Assembly: GCA_958450365.1 (NCBI GenBank) | Contig: CAUEEP010000245.1 | Location: 1,323,707 to 1,387,706 of the forward strand | DNA: 64,000 nucleotides | Reading direction: 5' to 3' | From: Mesorhabditis belari | Lineage: Eukaryota; Nematoda; Chromadorea; Rhabditida; Rhabditidae | Part shown: piece by piece, positions 1-12,100 of the stretch | How the letters are laid out: each line of letters starts with the position of its first letter | How positions within the stretch are numbered: the stretch's first letter is position 1 | The notes under the pieces: model-generated | Databases searched by the model: none | What the model saw: only the letters and a program-made list of their open reading frames with translations | Told to the model about the DNA's origin: nothing | Program-made: the position numbers and the translations under genes

Positions 1-2384
1 AGACTTGTCTAACGGTACTTAGAGTCCACTTAATTCAATATCTTTGGGTTTTGTTTCGGCGACTCACCGTGATCACTTCACAGAGAGCAGCACAAACCAC
101 CCAATCTGGTGGCGTGTTTTCCCATTTTCCCAGTGGATACGTCACTCCACCAGCTGGATTTGTTGACGCAATGTAGAGCTGAAAGAGGATTTTTGATGAT
201 AACAGAGCAAATACAAGTGCTAGTTCATTACAACTGGTACAGTTAAAGTCCTTTAGAAACGTGTTAGTGTCGATACCGTTGCACTGCTGACTGCATCGAC
301 CGGACTTCCGTTTGGCTCTCCTGGGGCCCAGTTGCTAAAAAACTTTCACAAAAAGCACTCGTAAATGTGAAACCGATAAGTCGTATTGGCTCCATTCGTC
401 CAGGAAATTCCACTAGTTCTTGTCACATTATTGATTCCCAACAACAGTTGCTAAAACTCAGTTGCTAAAGTTCGATCGCACTTGCTAATCGACTCACACT
501 GTGGAAGAACTCTCCAAACGATAAACATTGAGTCTTCAGAGCAGCCGACACAACACCTAGAAGCCATTTGAGTGAATCAAAGACTGGAGACAAACCAGAA
601 GCTCCCGTGTTCTCCGCATCACATCGAATCGTGGCCAAGTCCGCATCCACATGAGCAGCCTTACATTTGGCTCTTGCTCCAGCATAATCGGCATTCACAT
701 AAATTGCCTTGTAACACGATCCACCAACAGCTTTGAAGCCAGCACCAACAGCGGCACAATTCGCATATTTTGTGGATGAGGCCTAGGAAGAGATGTTTTT
801 TGAGAGACTTCACATCACTTACATAATGAGTGAAGCACGGTAGAGCTGGGGTCTTTGTGGTCGGCTTCTTCGTTGTCTTCGTTGTGGCCCTTGTCGTAGC
901 CTTTTTGGTTGTTGTCTTAAATAGTTCTTTAGCTACAAATTAGTGTAGGTTAGTTTAATGGGGAAAAGTAAACAGTGTACTCTAGTAAACAGTGTACTTG
1001 TAAGTTGCAAGTATGTGTAACCATAGAACTCGGATGCTTTCAAATGTTTCCCTAACTCTTCCAACAAACCGTGCATAAGGGCATTTGCAAAACGGGATCC
1101 TGGGGCAGGCCGACACCGCAAAGCCTTTTGCCAGTCACAAGATTCGTCACCTAATCCAAAAAGTGATTGGCTCTTAACATAAGGCTCTAACCGCTTTTGT
1201 GTCCAATGCACACACATCTCCTGGACAGGCGAGTTTGGGACAATGAATCGTTCTTGTTGAGGAGCCGCTAAATGAATGGAGATATTGATGGATGTTAGAG
1301 TCGGAGTGGTAGACGAGGTAGAGTGAAGCGACTTAAAAACTCACGTGCATTTGTGGCCTTTGCTTTGAGACAAGCAAGTTCTGTTCTGAGTGACCATTCC
1401 GTTGAGTCCACAGGTTGCCGTGCATGGTGCCATCGATTTCCAGCCACTCCAAATGCCAAGATTTGGAAAAGCACAGTGTGCGAGGACTTCTGAAAGCATT
1501 TCTTTCAGATCTACCTTCAATGTATTACTTGTGATTCGACACTTTGGCATCACATAGTCACTCGGCAGAGACACATTTCCACAGAGAACTTGATTGAGTT
1601 TGGAGTTGGGGTACTGAAATGGTAAATTCTGTCTTTTTAGCTGTCTGGTAGAACTTTAGCCAATAAACCGAAAGCTTACGAGTGAATATCCCTCAGCACA
1701 GGCATTCGAGCCATCAGGACATGGCTTCGGAGCACATGGTCTTGTTCGAGAATATGGTCCCCTGGAAAGATTTGAATGGTTGTTTTTTAAAGGTACACAA
1801 AATTGTTCAGTTACTCACTTGCATGGACATCCCCATTTCCATGAGAGACACGTCCTCTTTTGAACCTTTCTTCCGAATAAACCACACGTGCCTGTACAGC
1901 TCGTATAGTCTTCCCACCTTGACCAGTGGCCTGGAATTTGTTGCTTGATGTAATGTTGATGTTTTTGTTAAGTTTAAAAGATTTACCAGCTGCTGGACAC
2001 TTTGAACAAATGGGGAGAGAGGCTAGCGTGGTGCTTGCTGAAAGATCACTAACATAACTGTGTTGTTCATCTTGAGTTGTAATTTAGCTAGCTAAGGAGA
2101 ATAATCAGAGGTTAACTTCAAGTTAAGCTGACAGCTGACATAGCTATTCTAAATCTCAGGTTACTTACACAAAGTCTGGTGTACTGCCTCAATTCTCCAG
2201 TAACCTTTGAAACAAGAGTTACTTGCAAGTTACTTTCTTACTTGTTACAAGCTTTTCAGAACTGACGATAGATTACAAGTTGCATATTTAGATGACACTA
2301 CAATTATAGTGTCTTATGTTTATAAAGAAGCTGTTCACCTCAAAACCTACCATATAGCCCGATCACAGCACAGATGATGAGCAT
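1..2384 (-). CDS. TSP1/C-type-lectin secreted protein, leftward copy (partial at window edge)
   Basis: Mirror copy of the gene at 5325-8864. The start codon is at 2384-2382, exon 1 is 2351-2384, and it begins with the same short hydrophobic leader (MLIICAVIGLYG). The mirrored exons contain two thrombospondin type 1 repeats, a Thr/Lys-rich linker and the first C-type-lectin domain down to the exon at 68-178. The second linker and second lectin domain would lie beyond position 1. One codon in the first TSP1 exon differs (AAA in the right copy, AGG here, giving K to R); the exons at 465-698 and 1341-1574 are identical. The TATA box and start region are preserved, so this copy looks potentially expressed, and the two copies are transcribed divergently. 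Function is inferred only as a secreted, probably glycan- or matrix-binding protein. Confidence 0.85.
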
Positions 2385-2471
2385 GTTGGAATGAGCAATA
2401 AGTTGATCGAGTGACTCTTGTCTAGGTGACTCTGATGACTGATCTACATGCCTTTGACGCCTTTCACCCCT

Positions 2472-2477
2472 TTTATA
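2472..2477 (-). promoter_or_regulatory. TATA box of the leftward lectin gene
   Basis: TATAAA on the minus strand, followed by AGGGG, 88 bases upstream of the start codon at 2384. It is identical in position and context to the box of the rightward copy. Confidence 0.6.
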
Positions 2478-2922
2478 GATGAATTCGAAACGGATTTTGA
2501 ACCTCAATAGCAAATTTGATTCAAATTCAAAGTCCATTGTTATAAAGTCCATTGAAAGGGACTACAATAGCCCGATCAAAAGTCGAGGTGATCGATTTTC
2601 GATCAACGTGAATTTTGAAACTGGAAAATTTTGCTTCCCAGTCAGGACAATGACTTTTATAACAATGGAATGAAAAGGAACAATTGATTTTTTTAAAAAT
2701 TCAATCGGAATGGTGTAATTTCAGCGCCAGGATTGACCAGGAAGGAGATTTTTCATCGTGCAAGCTTCTACGGACTGTCAAATAGACTGGGACATTGTTT
2801 GAACTCACGCAGTCAATGGATTTTATGAAAGACTATAGACATTTGTGTTCTATCCTTTGTTAGGGGCGGACTTTGATAAAGGACCCGGAACGAGAACCGG
2901 GAAAGAACCCGGAACGAGAATT

Positions 2923-3271
2923 CAAAGACAAGCCTTGCCCAGGAGACTTGCTCAAGACTTTTTGGTGAAATGGCCAAGAAAAGACCTTTTCTTGGTCTTT
3001 TCTGCACATTTTCTTGAAAACTACCGTAGCCAAACGATCAATTTTCACTATACAACAAAAAAGGCACAAGTATTCAGAAAGGCAGAAGTTCGTTTCTCAT
3101 GAATTAGTCACATTTCACCAAAAAACTATTGGCAGGTTCCACTATCGTGACAATCGCCAATCAGCAAGTGAAGTTACACATGATAAAGTTAGTTGACCTA
3201 ATCGTCTGTCAGATGTTGATGACACTTGCCTTTATCTGTTTTTGAGTGTTGGCAGTAGCGGCGCCAGAGCA
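2923..3271. other. Spacer inside the palindrome, no gene seen
   Basis: Unique sequence between the left arm and the third promoter-region copy. It holds a small perfect hairpin near 2980-3004 (agaaaagacc paired with ggtcttttct). The overlapping short open frames on both strands show no recognisable domain. Confidence 0.6.
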
Positions 3272-3696
3272 TACGTATAGGATAACATAACAGCGCATAT
3301 ATGGCTGAAATTAAATTTATCGTCTAATCAACGACATTTAAAATTCTCGTTCTGGGTCCTTTGCCGGTTATCGAAGTCCGCCCCTAACAAAAGATAGAAC
3401 ACAAATGTCTATAGTCTTTGATAAAATCCATCAAACAATGTCCCAGTCTATTTGACAGTCCGTAGAAGCTTGCACGATGAAAAATCTCCTTCCTGGTCAA
3501 TCCTGGCGCTGAAATTAAAATATCCCGACTAAAATATCCCTTTACATTCCATTGTTATAAAAGTCATTGTCCTGACTCGGAAGCAAAATTTTCCAGTTTC
3601 AAAATTAGCGGTGATCGAAAAGCAACCAAATTTTAGGCTCTTTTCCGGGCTATTGTAGTCCCTTTCAATGGACTTTCAATTTGAATCAAATTTTGC
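3272..3696 (+). repeat. Third copy of the lectin-gene upstream region
   Basis: Direct repeat of 4732-5190 and inverted repeat of about 2480-2922. It carries the 5' flanking sequence of the lectin gene but stops just before the TATA box and start codon. It differs from the other copies by several substitutions and small indels, so it is an older or less constrained copy. It ends abruptly at a fusion to mariner-like transposase sequence. Confidence 0.8.
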
Positions 3697-3992
3697 AGAG
3701 GTGGCAAGTATGGTTTACCAAGTTGCGTTCTGGGGACAGATCTTTGAAAGATGCAGACGGTCGTGGAGCGGCACCCCAACTGGATGATTCCAAATTACTC
3801 GAACTCATTATCAACGACCATCGGGTGGCATCGCGTGAATTGAGAGAAGAGTTAGGGGTTGATCATACAACAGTGCTAACGAGGGAACTACAACTACTTA
3901 CCACCTCAGATCGACTCCAAAATTACAGGGGGGAAAGATCATCACAAAAGAAGAATTTTCTGAGATTTTTAGCTGCTAAATGCCAGAACTAA
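3697..3992 (+). pseudogene. Truncated mariner-family transposase, N-terminal helix-turn-helix
   Basis: The translation reads like the DNA-binding half of a mariner/SETMAR transposase: a FxKLRSGDxSLKD segment, a G-R-x-x-P-x-LDD linker, then a second helix-turn-helix with RELREELGVDHTTV. The frame ends within 100 codons and no DD(34)D catalytic part follows, so this is a fragment. It begins exactly where the third promoter-region copy ends, so its 5' end was probably lost when the duplication formed. Confidence 0.75.
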
Positions 3993-4100
3993 CTGAAATA
4001 TAAGGTTTCAAAGTTCAAAGTTCAAAGTAGCTTAAACTTAAACATTTTTGGGACTTGCACGGCACTCTTTAAAGGGAACTCTCACAGGCACTCTCACAGG

Positions 4101-4170
4101 TTAGCCGAGTGGCCGAGTGGTTAGGAGCGCGACCTAGTAGTCCGAGTGTCGCTGGTTCGGCTCCACCCCA
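4101..4170 (+). pseudogene. Degenerate tRNA-like sequence
   Basis: A-box-like tggccgagtgg and B-box-like ggttcggctcc are spaced as in a tRNA gene. The tagccgagtgg motif is tandemly duplicated just upstream, the D stem is poor and the acceptor ends do not pair. It is probably a tRNA-derived pseudogene. It lies in the transposon-rich core of the palindrome. Confidence 0.45.
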
Positions 4171-4414
4171 AAAGTTTTTCTTTTTTTGCAAAACTTTTAA
4201 TGTGCGTTCTATTTTTTTCGCTTCTCAAAGTTAATTCTGATTTTTTTTACCATAAAAGGTGAGGATAACAAAACTTTATTTAAAACTAAGAAATAACAAA
4301 CAATTCAACAACGGTGGAAAGATTCGACAAAATGAAGGAAGGAGAATATATTCAGACAATAAGCACAACGAATGTACGGCATATTATCGCAATTTATCTT
4401 ATTACATGCACCAA

Positions 4415-4684
4415 TCAAATCTTATTACATGCACCAATCATGCGGATGACTTTCTTCTCTCCATGGTAGGCTAGGGATCGAGATGAGTGCTGTTCTTTCA
4501 AAAAGCCTGATTGATCGGCATTGGCAAGACAGGAGCGTAGGACGACGTTTGCTTGAAGGTCGGCCCTCACATTATTCACCAAGTTGTTGGCCTCACCTTC
4601 TATGTCCGCCTTTGCCCGGAAGTTCTTGATCGCGGTAACGCGGCGGGTACGACTCCAGCAATCCTCTTGAAGTTGTTGATCCAT
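4415..4684 (-). pseudogene. Fragment of a pogo/Tigger-like DDE transposase
   Basis: The minus-strand frame contains N-A-DQSGFLKE followed by HSSRSLAYHGEKKV. This is the layout around the second catalytic aspartate in DDE endonucleases of the pogo/Tc1 superfamily (typically DQTGF, then HxGRTL, then a basic stretch). It ends soon afterwards and no other catalytic segments were seen, so it is a fragment. It belongs to a different family and strand from the mariner fragment 400 bases upstream. Confidence 0.6.
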
Positions 4685-4789
4685 TGTGGTGATGCTTTGA
4701 ACGTGGACACCAAAGAATAGTATAACAGCCGACGTATAGTATAACATAACAGCGCATATATGGCTGAAATTAAATTTATCGTTTAATCA

Positions 4790-7652
4790 ACGACATTTAA
4801 GATTCTCGTTCTGGGTGCTTTCCCGGTTATCAAAGTGCGACCTTAGCAAAAGATAGAACACAAATGTCTATAGTCTTTCATAAAATCCATTGGCTGCGTG
4901 AGTTCAAACAATGTCCCAGTCTATTTGACAGTCCGTAGAAGCTTGCACGATGAAAAATCTCCTTCCTGGTCAATCCTGGCGCTGAAATTACACCATTCCG
5001 ATTGAATTTTTAAAAAAATCAATTGTTCCTTTTCATTCCATTGTTATAAAAGTCATTGTCCTGACTGGGAAGCAAAATTTTCCAGTTTCAAAATTAGCGG
5101 TGATCGAAAATCAATCAAATTCTAGACTCCTTTTCGGGCTATTGTAGTCCCTTTCAATGGACTTTATAACAATGGACTTTGAATTTGAATCAAATTTGCT
5201 ATTGAGGTTCAAAATCCGTTTCAAATTCATCTATAAAAGGGGTGAAAGGCGTCAAAGGCATGTAGATCAGTCATCAGAGTCACCTAGACAAGAGTCACTC
5301 GATCAACTTATTGCTCATTCCAACATGCTCATCATCTGTGCTGTGATCGGGCTATATGGTAGGTTTTGAGGTGAACAGCTTCTTTATAAACATAAGACAC
5401 TATAATTGTAGTGTCATCTAAATATGCAACTTGTAATCTATCGTCAGTTCTGAAAAGCTTGTAACAAGTAAGAAAGTAACTTGCAAGTAACTCTTGTTTC
5501 AAGGGCTACTGAAGAACTGAAGCAGTACACCAGACTTTGTGTAAGTAACTTGAAGTTAACTTCTGATTATTCTCCTTAGCTAGCTAAATTACAACTCAAG
5601 ATGAACACAGCGATGTTAGTGATCTTTCAGCAAGCACCACGCTAGCCTCTCTCCCCATTTGTTCAAAGTGTCCAGCAGCTGGTAAATCTTTTAAACTTAA
5701 CAAAAACATCAACAAGTGATCAAGCAACAAATTCCAGGCCACTGGTCAAGGTGGGAAGACTATACGAGCTGTACAGGCACGTGTGGTTTATTCGGAAGAA
5801 AAGTTCAAAAGAGGACGTGTCTCTCATGGAAATGGGGATGTCCATGCAAGTGAGTAACTGAACAAAAAACAACCATTCAAATCTTTCCAGGGGACCATAT
5901 TCTCGAACAAGACCATGTGCTCCGAAGCCATGTCCTGATGGCTCGAATGCCTGTGCTGAGGGATATTCACTCGTAAGTTTTTCGTTTATTGGCTGAAGTT
6001 CTACCAGACAGCTAAAAAAGACAGAATTTACCATTTCAGTACCCCAACTCCAAACTCAATCAAGTTCTCTGTGGAAATGTGTCTCTGCCGAGTGACTATG
6101 TGATGCCAAAGTGTCGAATCACAAGTAATACATTGAAGGTAGATCTGAAAGAAATGCTTTCAGAAGTCCTCGCACACTGTGCTTTTCCAAATCTTGGCAT
6201 TTGGAGTGGCTGGAAATCGATGGCACCATGCACGGCAACCTGTGGACTCAACGGAATGGTCACTCAGAACAGAACTTGCTTGTCTCAAAGCAAAGGCCAC
6301 AAATGCACGTGAGTTTTTAAGTCGCTTCACTCTACCTCGTCTACCACTCCGACTCTAACATCCATCAATATCTCCATTCATTTAGCGGCTCCTCAACAAG
6401 AACGATTCATTGTCCCAAACTCGCCTGTCCAGGAGATGTGTGTGCATTGGACACAAAAGCGGTTAGAGCCTTATGTTAAGAGCCAATCACTTTTTGGATT
6501 AGGTGACGAATCTTGTGACTGGCAAAAGGCTTTGCGGTGTCGGCCTGCCCCAGGATCCCGTTTTGCAAATGCCCTTATGCACGGTTTGTTGGAAGAGTTA
6601 GGGAAACATTTGAAAGCATCCGAGTTCTATGGTTACACATACTTGCAACTTACAAGTACACTGTTTACTAGAGTACACTGTTTACTTTTCCCCATTAAAC
6701 TAACCTACACTAATTTGTAGCTAAAGAACTATTTAAGACAACAACCAAAAAGGCTACGACAAGGGCCACAACGAAGACAACGAAGAAGCCGACCACAAAG
6801 ACCCCAGCTCTACCGTGCTTCACTCATTATGTAAGTGATGTGAAGTCTCTCAAAAACATCTCTTCCTAGGCCTCATCCACAAAATATGCGAATTGTGCCG
6901 CTGTTGGTGCTGGCTTCAAAGCTGTTGGTGGATCGTGTTACAAGGCAATTTATGTGAATGCCGATTATGCTGGAGCAAGAGCCAAATGTAAGGCTGCTCA
7001 TGTGGATGCGGACTTGGCCACGATTCGATGTGATGCGGAGAACACGGGAGCTTCTGGTTTGTCTCCAGTCTTTGATTCACTCAAATGGCTTCTAGGTGTT
7101 GTGTCGGCTGCTCTGAAGACTCAATGTTTATCGTTTGGAGAGTTCTTCCACAGTGTGAGTCGATTAGCAAGTGCGATCGAACTTTAGCAACTGAGTTTTA
7201 GCAACTGTTGTTGGGAATCAATAATGTGACAAGAACTAGTGGAATTTCCTGGACGAATGGAGCCAATACGACTTATCGGTTTCACATTTACGAGTGCTTT
7301 TTGTGAAAGTTTTTTTAGCAACTGGGCCCCAGGAGAGCCAAACGGAAGTCCGGTCGATGCAGTCAGCAGTGCAACGGTATCGACACTAACACGTTTCTAA
7401 AGGACTTTAACTGTACCAGTTGTAATGAACTAGCACTTGTATTTGCTCTGTTATCATCAAAAATCCTCTTTCAGCTCTACATTGCGTCAACAAATCCAGC
7501 TGGTGGAGTGACGTATCCACTGGGAAAATGGGAAAACACGCCACCAGATTGGGTGGTTTGTGCTGCTCTCTGTGAAGTGATCACGGTGAGTCGCCGAAAC
7601 AAAACCCAAAGATATTGAATTAAGTGGACTCTAAGTACCGTTAGACAAGTCT
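4790..7652. repeat. Right arm of the inverted duplication
   Basis: Reverse complement of 1-2922, containing the promoter and exons 1-12 of the rightward lectin gene. Immediately upstream, 4732-4789 is shared with the third promoter copy at 3272 onward. The arm ends, as far as the window shows, in the intron before exon 13; exons 13-19 are seen only once. Confidence 0.93.
5232..5238 (+). promoter_or_regulatory. TATA box of the rightward lectin gene
   Basis: TATAAAA followed by GGGG, 87 bases before the start codon at 5325, a typical core-promoter distance allowing for a 5' UTR of about 50-60 nt. Confidence 0.6.
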
Positions 7653-8864
7653 ACCCAGTACCATTCGATTTCAGGCAAAGACGGGAACTGGTTGTGGATT
7701 GCGGCCGTGTACCGCGGCGACAAAAACGACAACCACAAAGAAAACGACAACAACCACAACTACGACCACAACGACACCAGCGCTACCATGTGTCACAACT
7801 TCGGTAAACAGAATATAGGCAATTAGGTTGTTATGTTTCACATAATAAATGAGGTTGCTTAAGTAGCTTCTCAAGAATGGCTCTAGCCTATTTGAAAGCA
7901 AAAGGATCAACATCTCCAGGTACCCACCACAACCTATGCCGATTGTGCAGCTGTTGGTGGTGGCTTCATTGATGTCGGTGGATCGTGTTACCAAGCAATC
8001 TTCATCAATGACTCTTACATTGGTGGAGCTAGAGCCAAATGTCAGGCATTGAATCCCAATGCTGACTTGGGCACGATTCGATGTGATTCGGAGAATACAG
8101 GAGTTGCCAGTTAGTGATTGAGTGGTGATTGTTTTGAAAATAGGTCTTAGATCTTGTACCAGCTGCTTTGAAGACTCAATGTTCAACGTTTGGAAATTTC
8201 TTTTATAGTGTGAGTTGTCTTCAAAATTTCTTTTTAACTTTGAGCTTTAGCAAATGTTATTGGGAATTAACAATGTGACAACGACGAGTGGGGTTGCCTG
8301 GTCAAATGGTGCCAACTCGACTTATCGGTTTTGTACATTTTCCGTGTTTTTATCCGGCGTTTTCAGAAACTGGGCCCCAGGAGAGCCAAACGGAAACAGT
8401 CCAGCAGAAACAGATGCAGCCAGCAGTGCAACGGTATTGTTAGATCCGAATTGAGAGCACGCATAAAACTGTGACTAACTAAGAATTTGTAAACGTGAAT
8501 GTAGAACATAAAAATAAGCTCTTAAAATATAAAAGAACTTGCATTGATTTGAACTTATTGGTGAAGGGTTGCGGGTAAACAATAGGTCCAAGTTTTGTAT
8601 TTGCTCTGCTCTGATCAAAATATTTCTTTCAGTTCTACATTGCGTCCACAGATCCAGCTGGTGGCACGTATCCGCTGGGACAATGGGAAAACATGCTACC
8701 AACTTGGGTGGTTTGTGCGACTCTCTGTGAAGTGATCACGGTAAGTTCTTGAAAAGAGAAAGAAAGAGAAAAACTGCCCGTTGACAACTGCATTGAAAAG
8801 CTGTTGATTCTAGGCAAAAACCGGAAATGGTTGTGGCTTCTCACCGTGCCAGAATGGTCCGTAA
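5325..8864 (+). CDS. Secreted protein: signal peptide, two TSP1 repeats, two C-type-lectin domains
   Basis: Nineteen exons join with consistent phase into 639 codons: 5325-5358, 5631-5681, 5738-5849, 5891-5972, 6040-6308, 6386-6474, 6721-6830, 6870-7056, 7096-7154, 7202-7278, 7319-7376, 7475-7585, 7675-7803, 7920-8109, 8151-8209, 8251-8327, 8367-8433, 8633-8740, 8814-8864. It has a short hydrophobic leader, then TSP1 repeats (WSRWEDYTSCTGTCG; IWSGWKSMAPCTATCG). Thr/Lys-rich linkers precede each of two lectin-like domains, which have GGSCY, AxAKC, LxTIRCD, LLGINNVT, WAPGEPNG and WVVC motifs. The lectin exons are split identically in both domains, so one arose by internal duplication. Nematode proteins of this kind are secreted and bind glycans or matrix, often in immunity; that role is inferred here. 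The clean phase argues for a functional gene. Confidence 0.92.
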
Positions 8865-8872
8865 GATCCAAT

Positions 8873-8878
8873 AATAAA
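8873..8878 (+). terminator. Polyadenylation signal of the lectin gene
   Basis: AATAAA nine bases after the stop codon (8862-8864). The neighbouring minus-strand gene has its own candidate AATAAA at 8946-8941, so the two 3' ends nearly touch. Confidence 0.6.
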
Positions 8879-8940
8879 CTCTTCTTAAATATGTGCTAAT
8901 AAATTGTTTTTCGACTTTTTCTTTTACAAGTTTTTGTGCA

Positions 8941-8946
8941 TTTATT
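8941..8946 (-). terminator. Candidate polyadenylation signal for the FGDYE gene
   Basis: AATAAA on the minus strand, about 233 bases after the stop codon at 9179. The interval 8947-9178 would be its 3' UTR. Confidence 0.4.
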
Positions 8947-9178
8947 GAAGAGATTAACTTCAACCTTTATACACTTTAACACTTAGTGAGATCTAGTTTT
9001 CCCTCTGTTGGAGGGTAATATTTTCATCTAATTCGATCCCATTGAATTGTCCAACCACGGAATCTGAAAAGAAAAGGGTTGAAAGAATAACACACTCTAG
9101 TGAGAAGTTGAAGCTACAGTACTTGGAGCAGGATTTAGCAATCTAAATTCTAGAATGATCTTATCTCACTCATAAATC

Positions 9179-12100
9179 TCACTTTTTCTTATGAACTCCA
9201 GTCCGCAAGCGTTGCTTGGCACTTGTATCATGCCCAATCGGAACGAACTCCGAAATCAGTTCCAAGTTTTGCTTCTTTTCATTCAAATCTGAAAACAACT
9301 CGCAAAAGTCTTTGTAGCTTTTGAATTCTGAAGACTCTTGGATCAAATTATTGCTTCATAGTACTTTGAGATGCTGATGAGTTCCTCATCACTTACCTAG
9401 AGGTTTTTGCTCTCGTTGTCGTGATTCACTTGATCCTCCTTTTCGCCCAGAGTACTTGTGAGCTTTCTAAAATTTCTATTTTTAGCTGCACAAGATTCTT
9501 CTTTTCTGAGAAACTTGTAGTTTTACCTGAAGATCAATTCTTGATACATTCTCCTCATAGTCCCCAAACTCGAGCTTCGAATCTTTACTTTGTGCTTCTT
9601 TGTGACTAGGCTTTCCCTTTTTCTAGAATCTTTCCTGATCAATCTTCAAAGATTTCATTCACCTTTAAATCCATTTCTGAAATTGTGTCTTCATAGTCTC
9701 CAAATGTTCGCTGTTTTTCTTTCTTCTTTGGATTATATTGCATCTTTTTCTGAAAGCTTTTTATTAATCTTTGTGGAAATCTTATTTGAAAGCAGGGTTA
9801 TCGTTTTTCCGCTTTTCCCTCTTTCCACCAAATTGCCGAAAAACGGCAGAAAAATTTGAGTGTCAAAACTCGGCAACTTGGAATAGGGTAGAGCAAAATT
9901 ACGGTACAATTTTTTGATGAATTTTCCAATAGTAGACAGAGCTTGGCCCAGGGACATTAGCACTAGCCAAGGGGCAGCAAATTCTCTTCATAGTCTGGTT
10001 TAAGGCGCTGATAGCTAATCCAAGCTCGTCTGCTCGAGTCCCAAGCCGAAATTCTCTTTTGCTTTTTTGTTTTATCTGCTTTTCACCTGTTTCGATCATT
10101 TGCCTAAGCCTAAGCCTTAGCCTAAGCCTGCGCATAAAATAACAATATAACGTATCCGAGTACAAAAAAGTGAAAACATCCGCCTTTTTTAGCGTTTCAG
10201 AACTTTTTTAGCCTACTTGGGTGTCACTTTTCGCTACCGTATCCTCATAGTCTCCAAATCGAGCCTTTGCTTTCATCTTTTTATTCTCCCGTATCTCCGA
10301 GGTTCCGCTAACGAATTCATCGCTGAAATTGCTCAACTTTCAACCAAAAAATAGACAATATAGAATTTAATAGTCAAATTATTTCTCACCTCTTTACAGC
10401 ATGCTTTCCTTCAGCGTTTGAATGTGTTTTGAACGGTATTTTAGTGGTGATTCGTGATTTTTCCTGAAAATTAGCTGATTAGTTGATTGTTTAGGCCGCT
10501 GATTAGGCCTTCATGAATACACTATATACAGGTACTCAGACTGACCATCAAGATTTCCGGATTGATCGCTGGATCATGCTTCTCTAAAGTAGCACCATAT
10601 CCTTTCAAATCAGCATTAGTTAAGTGCTTGATTTTGCTCCCGAAACGGTTTTTCCCTGCCCAATGCTGTCGATCTGAAAAATAGAATTCAATGAGCAATA
10701 AATATTTCTTAACTATAAAACTTAACTTAACTTTACTACAAAAATCGGGTACTGTAGCACATTATAAGTTGCGAATTCTGCAATGATACCATTTTTCACT
10801 ACTCAAGGCAATACCCGAGTAACTATTCGGCCATTTACCGTAGAAAGCGTTCGATTGTCGATAAATTGGATTCTCTGGTCGTCTGTATTTCCATTGTGAA
10901 TCGCTAAAGAACTGATAACACTAAATAGAAGGAAATTTGTCTCACGAATTGTAGTTGTACCCCCAATTTCCATAGAGCTGCCTGCTGGAATCTTGTCGTG
11001 GATAGGTGTAAGCTGAAATGTTTAAACTCAAATTAAACGCTTTAAACTTTTGAAAAAACACCAAAGCAAATTATCTACTAGATTTAGCAAACCTACTTGT
11101 ACTTTGACTACCCCTTTCCTAAAACGTACCAACTTTCAAAAATACCGTAATCTCGCCGCTAATTTAGGCCCTTACATGGCTGGGGGGCTTTCGTCATCAC
11201 AAAGACGGAATCCCTATGGTGAGACGCGGTTATTGCACTTCTTGACTGCGTTGACCAGCTCCGATTTGGGGTTCGCTAACAGCTAAATTTTTGCGTGAGG
11301 GGCTGCGTTCGCGCGGCCCTGCCAATAGATTGATGTAAGCGAGATAAACGATCGTGGAATCTGGAGGGCGCTAGTTGGGAAGGCACGACCAACAAGGAGA
11401 GGGGTATTCCACATTCATCTCATCCCACCGCTCAAATGCTACAGAAGTGGTGTGACAAAAAGGAGTCGATCTTCGTTTTCCCTCGTCGTGACAAAGGAAA
11501 ACATTTGGACAAACAAACGGCTGCTAGAGCGATCGACGACCTTTTCAAAAAGTTGGGATTTCAAAGCTTCTCTTCACATTCACTTCGTGCTGGAGCCACA
11601 ACTAATAGAGCAGCTGATGGTGTACCTCTCTTGAACCCCTTCAGAGTCGTGGGCGCTGGAAGTCGTTGGCCGGATGCATCCCTAAGTGCACGAATCGAAT
11701 GGTGCTCAAACAACAACAACCAAGTTGGATTAAGAATTGTTTTTTTGGTTAATTTGTTAATCGACCGTTGTATTGCTGTTGCTTTTGCTTATTGTTTTTC
11801 GGTCATTTATTGTTGTTGACGTGGTCATTGCACTTTTGATTGTGTTGACCTGTGTGGCAGCTCCGAGTTGGGGTTCGCTAACAGCTAAATTTTTGCGTGA
11901 GGGGCTGCGTTCGCGCGGCCCTGCTAATTTAATTTTGAAGATTAAAATATTAAATCTTTCCATAGGGGCCTAGAAGAGGAAGGGTCTGCGGTCTATCCCG
12001 TCCGATCTGCCAAGTTAAGCAACGTCGGCGCGGGATAGTCGTGGGTTCGACTTTTGTGGGTTCCCCTCCGAGCGCCCCAGCCCGGCCATCGGAGTATCAT

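Larger units (their letters stand above)
1..2922. repeat. Left arm of a large inverted duplication
   Basis: This arm is the reverse complement of about 4790-7652. Position 1 pairs with 7652 (coordinates sum to 7653), and the match holds exactly through three exon-sized blocks (465-698, 933-1217, 1341-1574). The sum rises to about 7709 further in, because the left arm has an extra block of roughly 16 bp in one intron (near 1790-1805) and more extra sequence near 2100-2160. The homology stops near 2922. The left edge of the window cuts the arm, so its full length is unknown. A head-to-head palindrome of this size points to recent duplication, ongoing gene conversion, or an assembly artefact. 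Confidence 0.93.

Noticed and set aside
6475..6720. Open stretch inside lectin intron 6 (SQSLFGLGDESCDWQKALRC...), identical in both palindrome arms
   Set aside because: Exon 6 with donor at 6475 and exon 7 at 6721 join in the correct phase without it, and identity between the arms only reflects the recent duplication.
9940..10010. Possible extra FGDYE-like exon (RLKPDYEENLLPL) in the minus-strand gene
   Set aside because: It hits a stop without a usable donor, and the neighbouring exons join in phase without it. It may be a decayed repeat exon.
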